Below, piece by piece: positions 16,957 through 24,066 of a DNA stretch of 24,066 nt; position 1 is the first letter of the stretch, and each line of letters begins with the position of its first letter. The position numbers and the translations under genes are program-made. Where the stretch lies: the NCBI GenBank assembly GCA_002591705.1, contig PAAB01000052.1, positions 9,456-33,521 of the forward strand, written 5' to 3'. Source of the DNA: Phycisphaerae bacterium (GTDB lineage: Bacteria > Planctomycetota > Phycisphaerae > Phycisphaerales > SM1A02). A model generated the notes under the pieces. It was not told the DNA's origin. It made no database searches and saw only the letters and a program-made list of their open reading frames with translations.

Positions 16957-17892
16957 TCATGGCAGATCGGGGTGGAAACGCCACGGGCGTCGAGTGGCAA
17001 GATCCTCCGGGGGCACGAGCGTGTCCCTGATCGACCGGACGAGCGTCGGCATTCCCCGGCCGGTCTTCGCGGAGACGACGGCGTCGGCGTCCTCTCTCGC
17101 GGCGAGGTCCGATTTGGTTCCGATTCGCAGGTCCGGGGTCCTGGGAAGATCGGGCCACTGGTGCTCGCCGTCGGCGGCGGCAATCAGGAGGTCGGCCTGC
17201 GTCACCAGCCGTCGGGCCAGTTCGACCGCCCGTGTTTCGACGGGGTCGTCGGTGATTCGGATCCCCGGGGTATCGAACCAATGGACGACCAGCCCGGCGC
17301 AGTCCACCTCCGCGGAGACGAAGTCCCGGGTCGTGCCCGGTGCGTCACCGGTGATGACCCGATCGCGTCCCGCGAGCGCATTGAGCAGGGTGCTCTTTCC
17401 GATGTTCGGCTCGCCGACCACCACCACCCGAGGTGGGTGCAGCAGATGGTTCAGTCGCCGTGATCGCGCGTCGTCCTCGGGCGTCCAGGTGCACTTGGTT
17501 TCCCAGTTCACGGGTTGGTCAAGCAGCAGATCGACGGCCAGTGGAGACGTGGCGGTCGCGAGCGTGGCGAGCATCGCGGCCTGGACCCCGTCGGCGGCCT
17601 CCGGCCACCGACACCCCGACGCACCGGATGCAGGGACGTTGCGTTCAGCGAGCCAGTGCAGAAGACGCTGTCGCACCCGGGGGCCTCCGTGCGGCATGAT
17701 CTGGGCCGTGGTGGCATCGATTCGCACCACCAGGCAGTCGTCGATGCCACCCGGGCTGGCGAGTCTGACGACGCCTTCGGGCCAGCCGACGGCGGGCGTG
17801 AGTTCATCGAGGATGGTGTCGACATCCCCTTCGAGTTGGAGGATTGCGATCGCACCGGGGGAGGGCGAGGTCAGGGTGCGTACGACCGGCAT
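16957..17892 (-). CDS. Truncated MnmE/TrmE-like GTPase
   Basis: A 311-residue relative of MnmE, the GTPase that with MnmG modifies wobble U34 of tRNAs. The N-terminal folate-binding-like domain is recognisable (SPSPGAIAILQLEG and MPHGGPRVRQRLL match MnmE's APGAIAVIRLSG and HGGPAVLQ). The G domain is complete: G1 GEPNIGKST (Lys166), G2 GTTRD, G3 DTPG followed by an MnmE-like DDPVETRAVELARR, G4 TKSD and G5 SAKTG (274-278). Only 33 residues follow G5, so the C-terminal helical half and the final C(I/V)GK with its catalytic Cys are missing; the central helices are also shortened (E. coli MnmE has 454 residues). Start ATG 17892 is 5 nt after the coaX stop; a much longer open frame reaching 18543 only shadows coaX. 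Role unknown. Confidence 0.85.
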   Translation of the reverse strand: MPVVRTLTSPSPGAIAILQLEGDVDTILDELTPAVGWPEGVVRLASPGGIDDCLVVRIDATTAQIMPHGGPRVRQRLLHWLAERNVPASGASGCRWPEAADGVQAAMLATLATATSPLAVDLLLDQPVNWETKCTWTPEDDARSRRLNHLLHPPRVVVVGEPNIGKSTLLNALAGRDRVITGDAPGTTRDFVSAEVDCAGLVVHWFDTPGIRITDDPVETRAVELARRLVTQADLLIAAADGEHQWPDLPRTPDLRIGTKSDLAAREDADAVVSAKTGRGMPTLVRSIRDTLVPPEDLATRRPWRFHPDLP

Positions 17893-17897
17893 ATGAT

Positions 17898-18686
17898 TCA
17901 GTCGTCCCCGCCGTCGGCAGCCAGAACCTGCTGGGCGGCGATGGTGATCCCGGCCAGGGTCAGATTCGGCACGATTCGGTCGATGAGTTCGTCGTCGGAG
18001 AACAGCGTCCGGGCATCCCCACCGGTGGCGATCACCATCGGGTACGCCCCGTAGCGGAGCGCGTAGAGCTCCACGAGTTGTCGAACGGCTCCGCGAATCC
18101 CGTGGTACACCCCGTGCAGCATGGCCTGGGTGGTCGAACGTCCGAACGGGTCCTCGTCCGGTTGCGTGAACTCGACGTCCGGCAGGGCATCGGATCCCCG
18201 GTGCATGGCGTCCATCTGCATGGACGCACCGGGAGTGATGGCGCCGCCGTGGAAGGTGCCTTCGCCGTCGACGAAGTCGATGGTGATGCAGGTTCCCGCA
18301 TCGACGATCACGCAGGCCTGCTTGGCCGTGTTCCACGCCGCCGAGGCATTCAGCAGTCGATCGACGCCGGTGAGCGTCTCCGGGTCCAGTTCCTCGGAAA
18401 TGGGAATGGGCAGGTCCCGGCCGATGCGATACGGCGTTTCTGACAACTGGTCGGTCAGCATCGAGGCGAGGGTGTCGGCGGTGCTGTCGTTCACCGACGC
18501 CAGCAGGACCGCCTTGGGGGTGCCGTCGGGCAGGTAGGACCACCAGGTTACGACCTGGTCGATGATTCCGGCGTGGTCATCGTTGGTCAGGCTGACGACA
18601 TCGGTCAGTTCGCCGGAGACGTGGCGTCCCATCTGGGTGCGGGTGTTTCCGACGTTCATCGCGATCAGATTGATGGAAGCAGACAT
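17898..18686 (-). CDS. coaX: Type III pantothenate kinase (CoaX)
   Basis: Phosphorylates pantothenate, the first committed step of coenzyme A synthesis. The 262-residue ASKHA-fold protein has the family motifs GVDRLLNASAAW (GxDR), VDAGTCITIDFVDG (phosphate-2 motif, catalytic-Asp region), GGAITPGASMQMDAMH and TGGDA. Motif 1, usually DxGNT, reads NVGNT with Asn11 in place of Asp. Start ATG 18686 places this motif at the proper distance from the N-terminus; a minus-strand TACACT close upstream resembles a -10 box. It is followed after 5 nt by the MnmE-like GTPase gene, and divergent from folD. Confidence 0.9.
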   Translation of the reverse strand: MSASINLIAMNVGNTRTQMGRHVSGELTDVVSLTNDDHAGIIDQVVTWWSYLPDGTPKAVLLASVNDSTADTLASMLTDQLSETPYRIGRDLPIPISEELDPETLTGVDRLLNASAAWNTAKQACVIVDAGTCITIDFVDGEGTFHGGAITPGASMQMDAMHRGSDALPDVEFTQPDEDPFGRSTTQAMLHGVYHGIRGAVRQLVELYALRYGAYPMVIATGGDARTLFSDDELIDRIVPNLTLAGITIAAQQVLAADGGDD

Positions 18687-18708
18687 GATTCGCAGTGTAT
18701 GGGAAGCC

Positions 18709-18727
18709 GGCCGATCGTGGCCGATCG
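18709..18727. repeat. Direct repeat in the coaX-folD divergent promoter region
   Basis: GGCCGATCG occurs twice (18709-18717 and 18719-18727), spaced 10 bp, one helical turn, in the 67-nt spacer between the divergent coaX and folD starts. TATGCT (18741-18746) lies just downstream, at a -10 distance for a nearly leaderless folD transcript starting at ATG 18754. It is a possible shared operator. GATCG-rich words are common in this genome, so chance is possible. Confidence 0.35.
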
Positions 18728-18753
18728 ACGGCGAGCCGGGTATGCTTCTCCGC

Positions 18754-19635
18754 ATGAGCGAAGCCGTGACCGCCAACATTCTCGATGGTCGTGAACTGGC
18801 CGATCAGGTCCGTCAGGGGCTGGTCGATCGGATTGCGCAGCTGGCCGACGCCGGGAATCCCGTCCGGCTCGACGCGGTCATCTGCGGCGGCAACGACGCC
18901 GGGTCGGTCTATGCGGCCAGTCAGGCCCGTACCTGCGGACAGATGGGCATGGAGTATCGGTTGCACGAGTTGCCCAAGGATGTCTCGCAGCAGCAGCTGC
19001 TGGACGTTGTCGAAGGCCTCAACGATGCACAGGATGTGCATGCGATCATGGTGCACATGCCGTTGCCCGAGGGCGTGGATCCCGACGTGGTCCAGTCGGC
19101 CATCGATCCCGACAAGGATGTGGAAGGTGTGAATCCCGCCAACATCGGCAACGTCATCTACGGCCGTCGCAGTCTGCTTCCCTGCACTGCGTTGGCGGTC
19201 ATGACGATGATCGAGTCGACCGGTGTGCCCATCAAGGGATGTCTGGCCGTCTGCGTCGGTGCGAGTCGGATCGTCGGTCGACCGGTTGCCGTCCTCCTCA
19301 TGCAGGCCGAAGCCACCGTCGTCTCGACGAACGTGCATACGCCCGATCTGGCCTCGATGACCCGGCAAGCCGACATCATCGTGTCCGCCGCGGGAGTTCC
19401 ATCGCTGGTGACGGGTGACATGGTTCGTCCCGGTGCCGTGGTGATCGACGTCGGAATCAATCGGATCAAGGATCCCGCGACCGGCAAGGCGCGCACGGTC
19501 GGGGACGTCGATCTGGATTCCGTCGCCAGAGTCGCCTCCTGGGTGTCGCCGGTCCCCGGTGGAGTGGGGCCCGTCACGGTGGCCATGCTCCTTCGAAATA
19601 CGGTCGAGGCTGCGGAACGTTCGATTCGAAACTGA
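18754..19635 (+). CDS. folD: FolD-family methylenetetrahydrofolate dehydrogenase with altered active site
   Basis: FolD oxidises 5,10-methylene-THF to methenyl-THF with NADP and hydrolyses it to 10-formyl-THF. The 293-residue protein aligns end to end with E. coli FolD: ILDGRELADQV, VHMPLPEGVD, DPDKDVEGVNPANIG, LLPCTA, the dinucleotide-binding GASRIVGRP, GAVVIDVGINR and PVPGGVGPVTVA. The folate site differs: Tyr53 is kept, but the catalytic Lys is Gln57, the next Lys is Arg59, the Gln of VQLPLP is His101 and the Asp of KDVDG is Glu124. The cofactor half is normal. Cyclohydrolase activity is therefore doubtful, and a dehydrogenase-only or different-pterin role is possible. Start ATG 18754 was chosen over ATG 18742 by family length. 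It is convergent with purC. Confidence 0.88.
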   Translation: MSEAVTANILDGRELADQVRQGLVDRIAQLADAGNPVRLDAVICGGNDAGSVYAASQARTCGQMGMEYRLHELPKDVSQQQLLDVVEGLNDAQDVHAIMVHMPLPEGVDPDVVQSAIDPDKDVEGVNPANIGNVIYGRRSLLPCTALAVMTMIESTGVPIKGCLAVCVGASRIVGRPVAVLLMQAEATVVSTNVHTPDLASMTRQADIIVSAAGVPSLVTGDMVRPGAVVIDVGINRIKDPATGKARTVGDVDLDSVARVASWVSPVPGGVGPVTVAMLLRNTVEAAERSIRN

Positions 19636-19637
19636 AC

Positions 19638-20579
19638 TCAGCCGAACAGTCGGCGAGCTGCTTCCTGGTACCGCTCCAGCGTGGTCGAGAGGATTTCCTC
19701 GGGCAGCGGAGGTCCGGGAGGGGTCTTGTCCCAGTTTCCGGCTTCCACCAGAGTCAGCAGGTAGTTTCGGACGTACTGCTTGTCGAAGCTGTCCTGATCA
19801 CGACCGATCTCGTAGTCCTCTGCGGGCCAGAAGCGGGAGCTGTCGGGGGTCAGGATCTCGTCGATGAGCAGCAGTTCGTCGGTGCGATTCCCGTTTTCAT
19901 CCAGGGCCCATCCGAATTCGAACTTCGTGTCGGCCAGGATGATGCCGCGTTCGGCGGCGTAGTCGCGGCCCCACGAGTAGATCCTGAGTGAGATGTCCCG
20001 GAGATGTTCCATCACGTCCCGGCCGGCGATGTCGCAGGCCCGATCGAAGTCGATGTTCTCATCGTGCCCTTCGACGGCCTTGGTGGCGGGAGTGAAGATC
20101 GGTTCGTCGAGCCGCTGGCACTGCTGGAGACCTTCGGGAAGCTTGATGCCGCAGACCGATCCATTGTTCCTGTATTCACCCCAGCCGGAGCCGGTGATGC
20201 AGCCGCGGACCACGAACTCGACCGGAATGACTTCGGCGGCGCGGCCGAGCATCATTCGTCCTTCGCACTGCGAATAGTGGGACGGATCAAGACCGGGAAC
20301 GTCTTCGGGTCGGATGCTGAGAAGATGGTCCTTGATGATGTCCTGTTCTCGCACCATGCGGAACCATTCGGTGCTGATGCGGGTCAGTTCGCAGCCCTTG
20401 CCGGGGACGGGGTCGGGCAGCACGACATCGAAGGCGCTGATGCGGTCCGATGCGATGATGAGGACCGCAGGGGGACGTCCTTCGGCGGCGGGAACTTCGT
20501 AGATGTCCCGAACCTTGCCTTGTCGGCGGCCGGGAAGGGGGAGGTCGGTTTCACGAACGGCGTGGTGGGTGGTGGTCAT
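19638..20579 (-). CDS. purC: Phosphoribosylaminoimidazole-succinocarboxamide synthase (SAICAR synthetase)
   Basis: Joins aspartate to CAIR with ATP in purine synthesis. The 313-residue protein is of the longer, yeast Ade1-like type. It shows GKVRDIYEV, IASDRISAFDVVLPDPVPGKG, VEFVVRGCITGSGWGEY, ILADTKFEFGW and IDEILTPDSSRFWP, all family blocks. Start ATG 20579 has GAAGGAT 7 nt upstream. A good promoter lies just beyond. It is convergent with folD (2-nt gap), which is fitting as both serve one-carbon and purine metabolism, though they are on opposite strands. Confidence 0.96.
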   Translation of the reverse strand: MTTTHHAVRETDLPLPGRRQGKVRDIYEVPAAEGRPPAVLIIASDRISAFDVVLPDPVPGKGCELTRISTEWFRMVREQDIIKDHLLSIRPEDVPGLDPSHYSQCEGRMMLGRAAEVIPVEFVVRGCITGSGWGEYRNNGSVCGIKLPEGLQQCQRLDEPIFTPATKAVEGHDENIDFDRACDIAGRDVMEHLRDISLRIYSWGRDYAAERGIILADTKFEFGWALDENGNRTDELLLIDEILTPDSSRFWPAEDYEIGRDQDSFDKQYVRNYLLTLVEAGNWDKTPPGPPLPEEILSTTLERYQEAARRLFG

Positions 20580-20605
20580 GGGGTGGGATCCTTCTGCTTT
20601 TCCTC

Positions 20606-20645
20606 ATTCTATCGCATCCGGGCGGCCTGCGAAACCTTGCGAAAC
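20606..20645 (-). promoter_or_regulatory. Putative purC promoter with tandem TGCGAAAC words
   Basis: On the minus strand TTCGCA (complement of 20628-20633) and TAGAAT (complement of 20606-20611) form a sigma-70-like pair with 16-bp spacing, 27 nt from the purC start. On the plus strand TGCGAAAC occurs twice (20628-20635 and 20638-20645), spaced 10 bp and overlapping the -35, as an operator might. The plus-strand TTGCGA and CACAAT words, also 16 bp apart, could drive the GH10-like gene. Confidence 0.5.
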
Positions 20646-20700
20646 GGCCCGGTGTCGTCACAATGTGAACGCTCCAACGGTCGGCCGGAGCCGACTTCTG

Positions 20701-22239
20701 ATGCCCCCGGTTTCGGACTGGCGACTGCCCATGCTGCGTTTTTCGGTCTACGATCAAGACGGCCCCGCCAAGGACTGGCCGCTGCACCACGCATGTCTCG
20801 TGGATCAGGACGATCGGGTCGTTCCGGGGACGATTCGATTCCGCGACGGCTGCATCGAATGCTCCGCCGGCAGTCAGAGGGCGATCGGCCTGCGACTGCT
20901 GTACGACACCGGTGAGACGGGCAATTTGGCGATTCAGACCTGTCTGCTTCCGCATCGTGACCATCCCTACCACCTGTCGGTCGAGCTTGCCCGGCACCGG
21001 ATCGCAACCTTCCTGGTCAAGAGCGAGGAGTGGCAGATGCTCGATCTGAGCATGGAACACCCCGCGATGCGGCAGTGGGAAGAGGCCCGTCAGACGTTGA
21101 CCAGAGCGCTCGTGGCCCGCGATCCCGCGGTGGCCGAGGGGCACGCCCGGCACGCCCTGTCCCTGGGCATCGAAGCTTCGGAGCGACTGGCCCTGGCCCA
21201 TGCCGAAATCCTGCTGCACCGTCGGTACCTCAAGCGGCCTGCTTCATCGGGGACGTTGGGGATTCGTCTGGATCCGTCCAAGAAGGGCAAGGCGCTCGAG
21301 GAACTGATCCAGACCCAGTTCGATCTGCTGGTCATGCCGCTGCCGTGGTCGAAGCTGGCCCCCCGGCAGGGGCAGTACCACTGGGACGAATGCGATCGAT
21401 GGATGGGGTGGGCTCAGGACAACGGGGTGAAGGTGGTTGCGGGGCCGCTGCTCGACATGAACGCCGGTGGCCTGCCGCAGTGGGTGTACCAGGGTGGATC
21501 GCTCGATTACGAACGTCTCGGCGATTTGGCATACGAGCACGTCTCGATGGTGCTGCAGCGTTACGGTGATGTGGTGGGGATGTACAACATTGCATCGGGG
21601 ATCAACACCAACGAGCTGTGCTCGCTCGATCGAAAGCAGATGATCGATCTGACCCGGACGCTCGCGGTGCTCATCCGTCAGGGGCGGCGTGGGCGTCGGG
21701 TGATGGTTGAGCTTTCGCAGCCCTGGGGGGAGTTCACGTCACGCAATGACCAGGCCATGGCGCCGCTGGTGTATCTCGAACAGCTGATCCAGGAGGGAGT
21801 CCGTCTGGATGCCGTGGGAGTGCAACTGCTGATGGGGGACGGGCAGGGAGGAATGGTCAGTCGGGATTTGATGGAGGTCTCACGGCTGCTCGACCGCTTC
21901 TTTCTGCTCGAGCTTCCGATCATCCTGTCGAACGTCGGTGCCCCGAGTGAGCAGATCGGAGCGGCGGGTGGATGGTGGCATACCCAGTGGTCGCCGTCCC
22001 GGCAGGCGTCGTGGGCGGCGAGGATATTCCCGCTGGCCCTCTCGAAGCCCTACATCGAATCGTTCTTCTGGTCCGATTTCTTCGACCACGAGGACACCAT
22101 GCCCCCTCGTTCCGGCCTGTTGTCCGTCGACGGGCGGTCGAAGCCGGTGCTGCAGAAGCTTCTTGGAGTCCGCAAGCGGTTCCGCCAGCCGCTGGGACCG
22201 CTGAAACTGCCTCCCAAATCCGGCGGCAGCCGGGCTTGA
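20701..22239 (+). CDS. GH10-like TIM-barrel protein lacking catalytic glutamates
   Basis: A 512-residue protein without a signal peptide. Residues about 1-180 are an unassigned domain with a helical end. From about residue 190 the sequence follows the glycoside hydrolase 10 (xylanase) barrel: KLAPRQGQYHWDECDRWMGWA matches the family's EPxxGxFxWxxAD block with the following helix, and PLLDMNAGGLPQWV matches HTLVWHSQLPxWV. Where GH10 has the acid/base in WDVVNE it reads MYNIASGIN, and where it has the nucleophile in ITELDI it reads IILSNVGAP. Both glutamates are gone, so hydrolysis is unlikely; a binding or scaffold role is an inference. ATG 20701 has GGAG 10 nt upstream; ATG 20731 is an alternative. 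Its stop overlaps the next gene. Confidence 0.78.
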   Translation: MPPVSDWRLPMLRFSVYDQDGPAKDWPLHHACLVDQDDRVVPGTIRFRDGCIECSAGSQRAIGLRLLYDTGETGNLAIQTCLLPHRDHPYHLSVELARHRIATFLVKSEEWQMLDLSMEHPAMRQWEEARQTLTRALVARDPAVAEGHARHALSLGIEASERLALAHAEILLHRRYLKRPASSGTLGIRLDPSKKGKALEELIQTQFDLLVMPLPWSKLAPRQGQYHWDECDRWMGWAQDNGVKVVAGPLLDMNAGGLPQWVYQGGSLDYERLGDLAYEHVSMVLQRYGDVVGMYNIASGINTNELCSLDRKQMIDLTRTLAVLIRQGRRGRRVMVELSQPWGEFTSRNDQAMAPLVYLEQLIQEGVRLDAVGVQLLMGDGQGGMVSRDLMEVSRLLDRFFLLELPIILSNVGAPSEQIGAAGGWWHTQWSPSRQASWAARIFPLALSKPYIESFFWSDFFDHEDTMPPRSGLLSVDGRSKPVLQKLLGVRKRFRQPLGPLKLPPKSGGSRA

Positions 22240-22583
22240 AGCGATCCGCGGTCGAGTTCCTGTCGTGTCTGACGGCGTTTGGTGCGGTTCTGCTCTGGAT
22301 GCTGCTCCAGGATCGGATGCCGTGGCCGGATCCCGGGCCCGGGATCTCGGAATCCGCCTGGACCGTCGACCTCGCCACGGCCGGCGATGCCGAACTTCAA
22401 CTGCTTCCGGGCATCGGTCCGGTGAGATCCCGCGCTATCATTGCACTGCGTGCGAGCCGTCCGGGGATCTGCGTCGAGGATCTGGCGATGGTGTCGGGCA
22501 TCGGGCCGATCACGGTCCGTCGTCTGGTCGATTCGGGGCTGGTTCGTGGTTCGGGTTTCATCTGCAAAGACCGAGATGACTGA
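22236..22583 (+). CDS. Membrane-anchored helix-hairpin-helix (ComEA-like) protein
   Basis: A 115-residue protein with one N-terminal transmembrane segment (AVEFLSCLTAFGAVLLWMLL) and a C-terminal double helix-hairpin-helix domain: LQLLPGIGPVRSRAIIALR and LAMVSGIGPITVRRLVDSG. ComEA proteins bind DNA outside the membrane during natural transformation; similar small HhH proteins of unknown role are widespread. The start is inferred as TTG 22236, which overlaps the previous stop (TTGA) and puts the membrane segment at the N-terminus; no upstream ATG in frame gives a sensible protein and no Shine-Dalgarno is seen. Its last 8 nt overlap the start of mfd. Confidence 0.75.
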   Translation: MKRSAVEFLSCLTAFGAVLLWMLLQDRMPWPDPGPGISESAWTVDLATAGDAELQLLPGIGPVRSRAIIALRASRPGICVEDLAMVSGIGPITVRRLVDSGLVRGSGFICKDRDD

Positions 22584-24066
22584 AAGAGAAGCACATCACA
22601 GCTGGCTCGATCTGCTCGAACATGATCCGACCGTGGCCGCGTTGGATGCAGCGATGCTCGGCGGTGGTCATGTCCATGCAACGGGCCGATGCGGTTTCAG
22701 CACGGTGCTGATCACCGCGCTGCTTCATCGACGCCGACCGATGGCACGGGTGCTGGTGGTGGCCCACCTCGACGACGCCGACGATGCGATGGAGACGCTG
22801 CGGTCACTGGGGGTGGAGGCGGTCCGGTTTCCGGCCATGGAGCGATTGCCCGGCGACCGGTCGTTTCGGACGGACCTGCTGGTCGATCGGATCGCGGTGT
22901 CGAACATGCTTCGCGAATCGGTCTCACACCCACGGGTGATCGTGGCCCCGGTCCACGCCCTGATGCAGTCGCTGCCGACCGAGGAGGCGCTCGAACGCAG
23001 GTACCGAGTCCATCGGGTCGGCGATCGGTGCGATCGGGAGGAGCTGGTCTCGTTTCTGGTCGACGGCGGCTACCAACGCGTGACGGCCATCGAGGAGCCG
23101 GGCGAATTCGCACTGCGCGGCGACATCCTCGACGTCTTTCCACGGGGTTCCGTTCCCGCCAGGATCGATCTCGACGACGACACCATCGAAGCCATCTGGA
23201 CCATCGAGCTCGACACCATGGGGTCCCAGGAACGTCTGGAACGGCTGGATCTGCTCTCGGATCGTGCAATGGATGCCATCGACGAGGCCGGTGACCATCT
23301 GATCGACCGGTTGGCGTCGGAGTGCGAACTGGTCGTCGACGATCTGGCCGAGGTCACCGAGCAGGGGCGGAACTATCTGCACCGGCTCGATGATCAGCAG
23401 GGAATCGTCAGTGTGGAGGACGTGTTCGCTGGTGCGGGGCATCGACTGGGGTGTGTGGCCACCGTCGTGGATGTCGCATCGCCGGGACGTGACGATGCCT
23501 CGATCGAACTTCCGGTGGGGCGCAACGAGCCCTTTGCACAGGATGTGCGTGAAGCGGTTGCGGATCTGCTGGACCGTGCGACGAAGGACGACATGATCGT
23601 GTGCTGCCGGACCACGGGGGATTCGAGCCGGTTCGGTGAACTCCTGGAGGGATGTACCGGGGGTGGTGATCCGGACGGGGTCCGGAACGTGCAGCTCGAT
23701 CTTCCGCACGGGTTCCACTGGCGTTCCCCGGCGGGTCGATCGGTGGCCGTGCTTGCCTACGACGAGTTCGTGAATCGTGTGCACCTTCGCCGTCGCACCC
23801 AGGCCAATCTCGAGGCACGGCCGATGGATGCATTCGTCGACGTGGAACCGGGTGATTTCGTGGTCCACCGTGATCACGGCATCGCCCGCTTCGTCGGTCT
23901 GCAGGTGATGGCAAGAGGGGACGGCCCCGAAGAGGAGTTCCTGACCCTGGAGTTCGCACGAAGCGCCCGGCTGCACGTTCCGGTGGTCGACATCGAACTG
24001 GTTCAGAAGTACATCGGGGCCTTCGGTGGCGAGCCCGACCGATCCGTACTCGGTGGGGCGTCCTGG
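22576..24066 (+). CDS. mfd: Transcription-repair coupling factor Mfd, N-terminal part (3' end beyond window)
   Basis: Mfd pushes stalled RNA polymerase off damaged DNA and recruits UvrA. The 497 visible codons have no stop and run off the window. Residues 1-about 330 match the UvrB-homology module: GGGHVHATGRCGFSTVLI is the degenerate nucleotide-site region, PAMERLPGD the next block, and EEPGEFALRGDILDVFPRG the strongest family motif. From about residue 422 the CarD-like RNA-polymerase-interacting domain begins: EPGDFVVHRDHGIARFVGL, then FLTLEFARSARLHVPV and LVQKYIG. The translocase domains (about 600 or more residues) lie downstream. The ATG at 22576 overlaps the upstream HhH gene by 8 nt, implying co-translation. 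There is no strong Shine-Dalgarno. Confidence 0.93.
   Translation, partial: MTEREAHHSWLDLLEHDPTVAALDAAMLGGGHVHATGRCGFSTVLITALLHRRRPMARVLVVAHLDDADDAMETLRSLGVEAVRFPAMERLPGDRSFRTDLLVDRIAVSNMLRESVSHPRVIVAPVHALMQSLPTEEALERRYRVHRVGDRCDREELVSFLVDGGYQRVTAIEEPGEFALRGDILDVFPRGSVPARIDLDDDTIEAIWTIELDTMGSQERLERLDLLSDRAMDAIDEAGDHLIDRLASECELVVDDLAEVTEQGRNYLHRLDDQQGIVSVEDVFAGAGHRLGCVATVVDVASPGRDDASIELPVGRNEPFAQDVREAVADLLDRATKDDMIVCCRTTGDSSRFGELLEGCTGGGDPDGVRNVQLDLPHGFHWRSPAGRSVAVLAYDEFVNRVHLRRRTQANLEARPMDAFVDVEPGDFVVHRDHGIARFVGLQVMARGDGPEEEFLTLEFARSARLHVPVVDIELVQKYIGAFGGEPDRSVLGGASW

Noticed and set aside
16957..18543. 528-codon reading of the MnmE-like gene extending upstream through coaX
   Set aside because: The extra N-terminal 217 residues are an out-of-frame reading of coaX, rich in Arg, His and Pro. 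The real start is ATG 17892 right after the coaX stop.

Overview
The window is a gene-dense, high-GC bacterial chromosome segment. It has overlapping starts and stops, almost no spacer DNA and no insertion sequences, phage genes or CRISPR arrays. The gene set and protein styles suggest a planctomycete, probably of the Phycisphaerae: a GH10-like protein without catalytic residues, a short MnmE-like GTPase, TlpA proteins with an extra N-terminal domain, and an rpmH gene away from rnpA and dnaA. That placement is an inference from gene content, not a measured phylogeny.

Layout. 1-5426 (+) is one tightly packed transcription unit: pyruvate kinase (5' end cut off), cinA, folK and two secreted TlpA-like thioredoxins. 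dacB (-) meets it tail to tail and is divergent from ligA (+). ligA is followed by a small membrane protein, which meets uppP (-). uppP is divergent from a fur-aroK pair (+). rpmH (-) and rnc (+) are divergent. From 12559 to 15371 the minus strand carries a tail-anchored protein, a membrane protein built from about seventeen 22-residue repeats, and a nitrilase-family amidohydrolase. A small four-cysteine protein (+) follows, with a 15-bp perfect hairpin in its leader and a clear intrinsic terminator. Then come fabI, tRNA-Arg(UCG), a truncated MnmE-like GTPase and coaX (all -), folD (+), purC (-), and finally a GH10-like protein, a membrane-anchored helix-hairpin-helix protein and the 5' part of mfd (+).

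Function. Most genes are housekeeping: glycolysis, NAD salvage, folate and one-carbon metabolism (folK, folD, purC), CoA (coaX), aromatic amino acids (aroK), fatty acids (fabI), cell-wall lipid carrier and peptidoglycan (uppP, dacB), DNA ligation and repair (ligA, mfd), and RNA or translation (rnc, rpmH, tRNA). No classical accessory system or defence island is visible. The unusual content is several family members that have lost or changed hallmark residues: FolD (Lys to Gln, Gln to His, Asp to Glu in the folate site), an MnmE-like GTPase without the C-terminal Cys domain, a Fur protein without its Cys-x-x-Cys zinc site, CoaX with Asp to Asn in motif 1, and a GH10-like barrel without catalytic glutamates. 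The 22-residue-repeat membrane protein and the hairpin-led Cys protein are the least explained objects.
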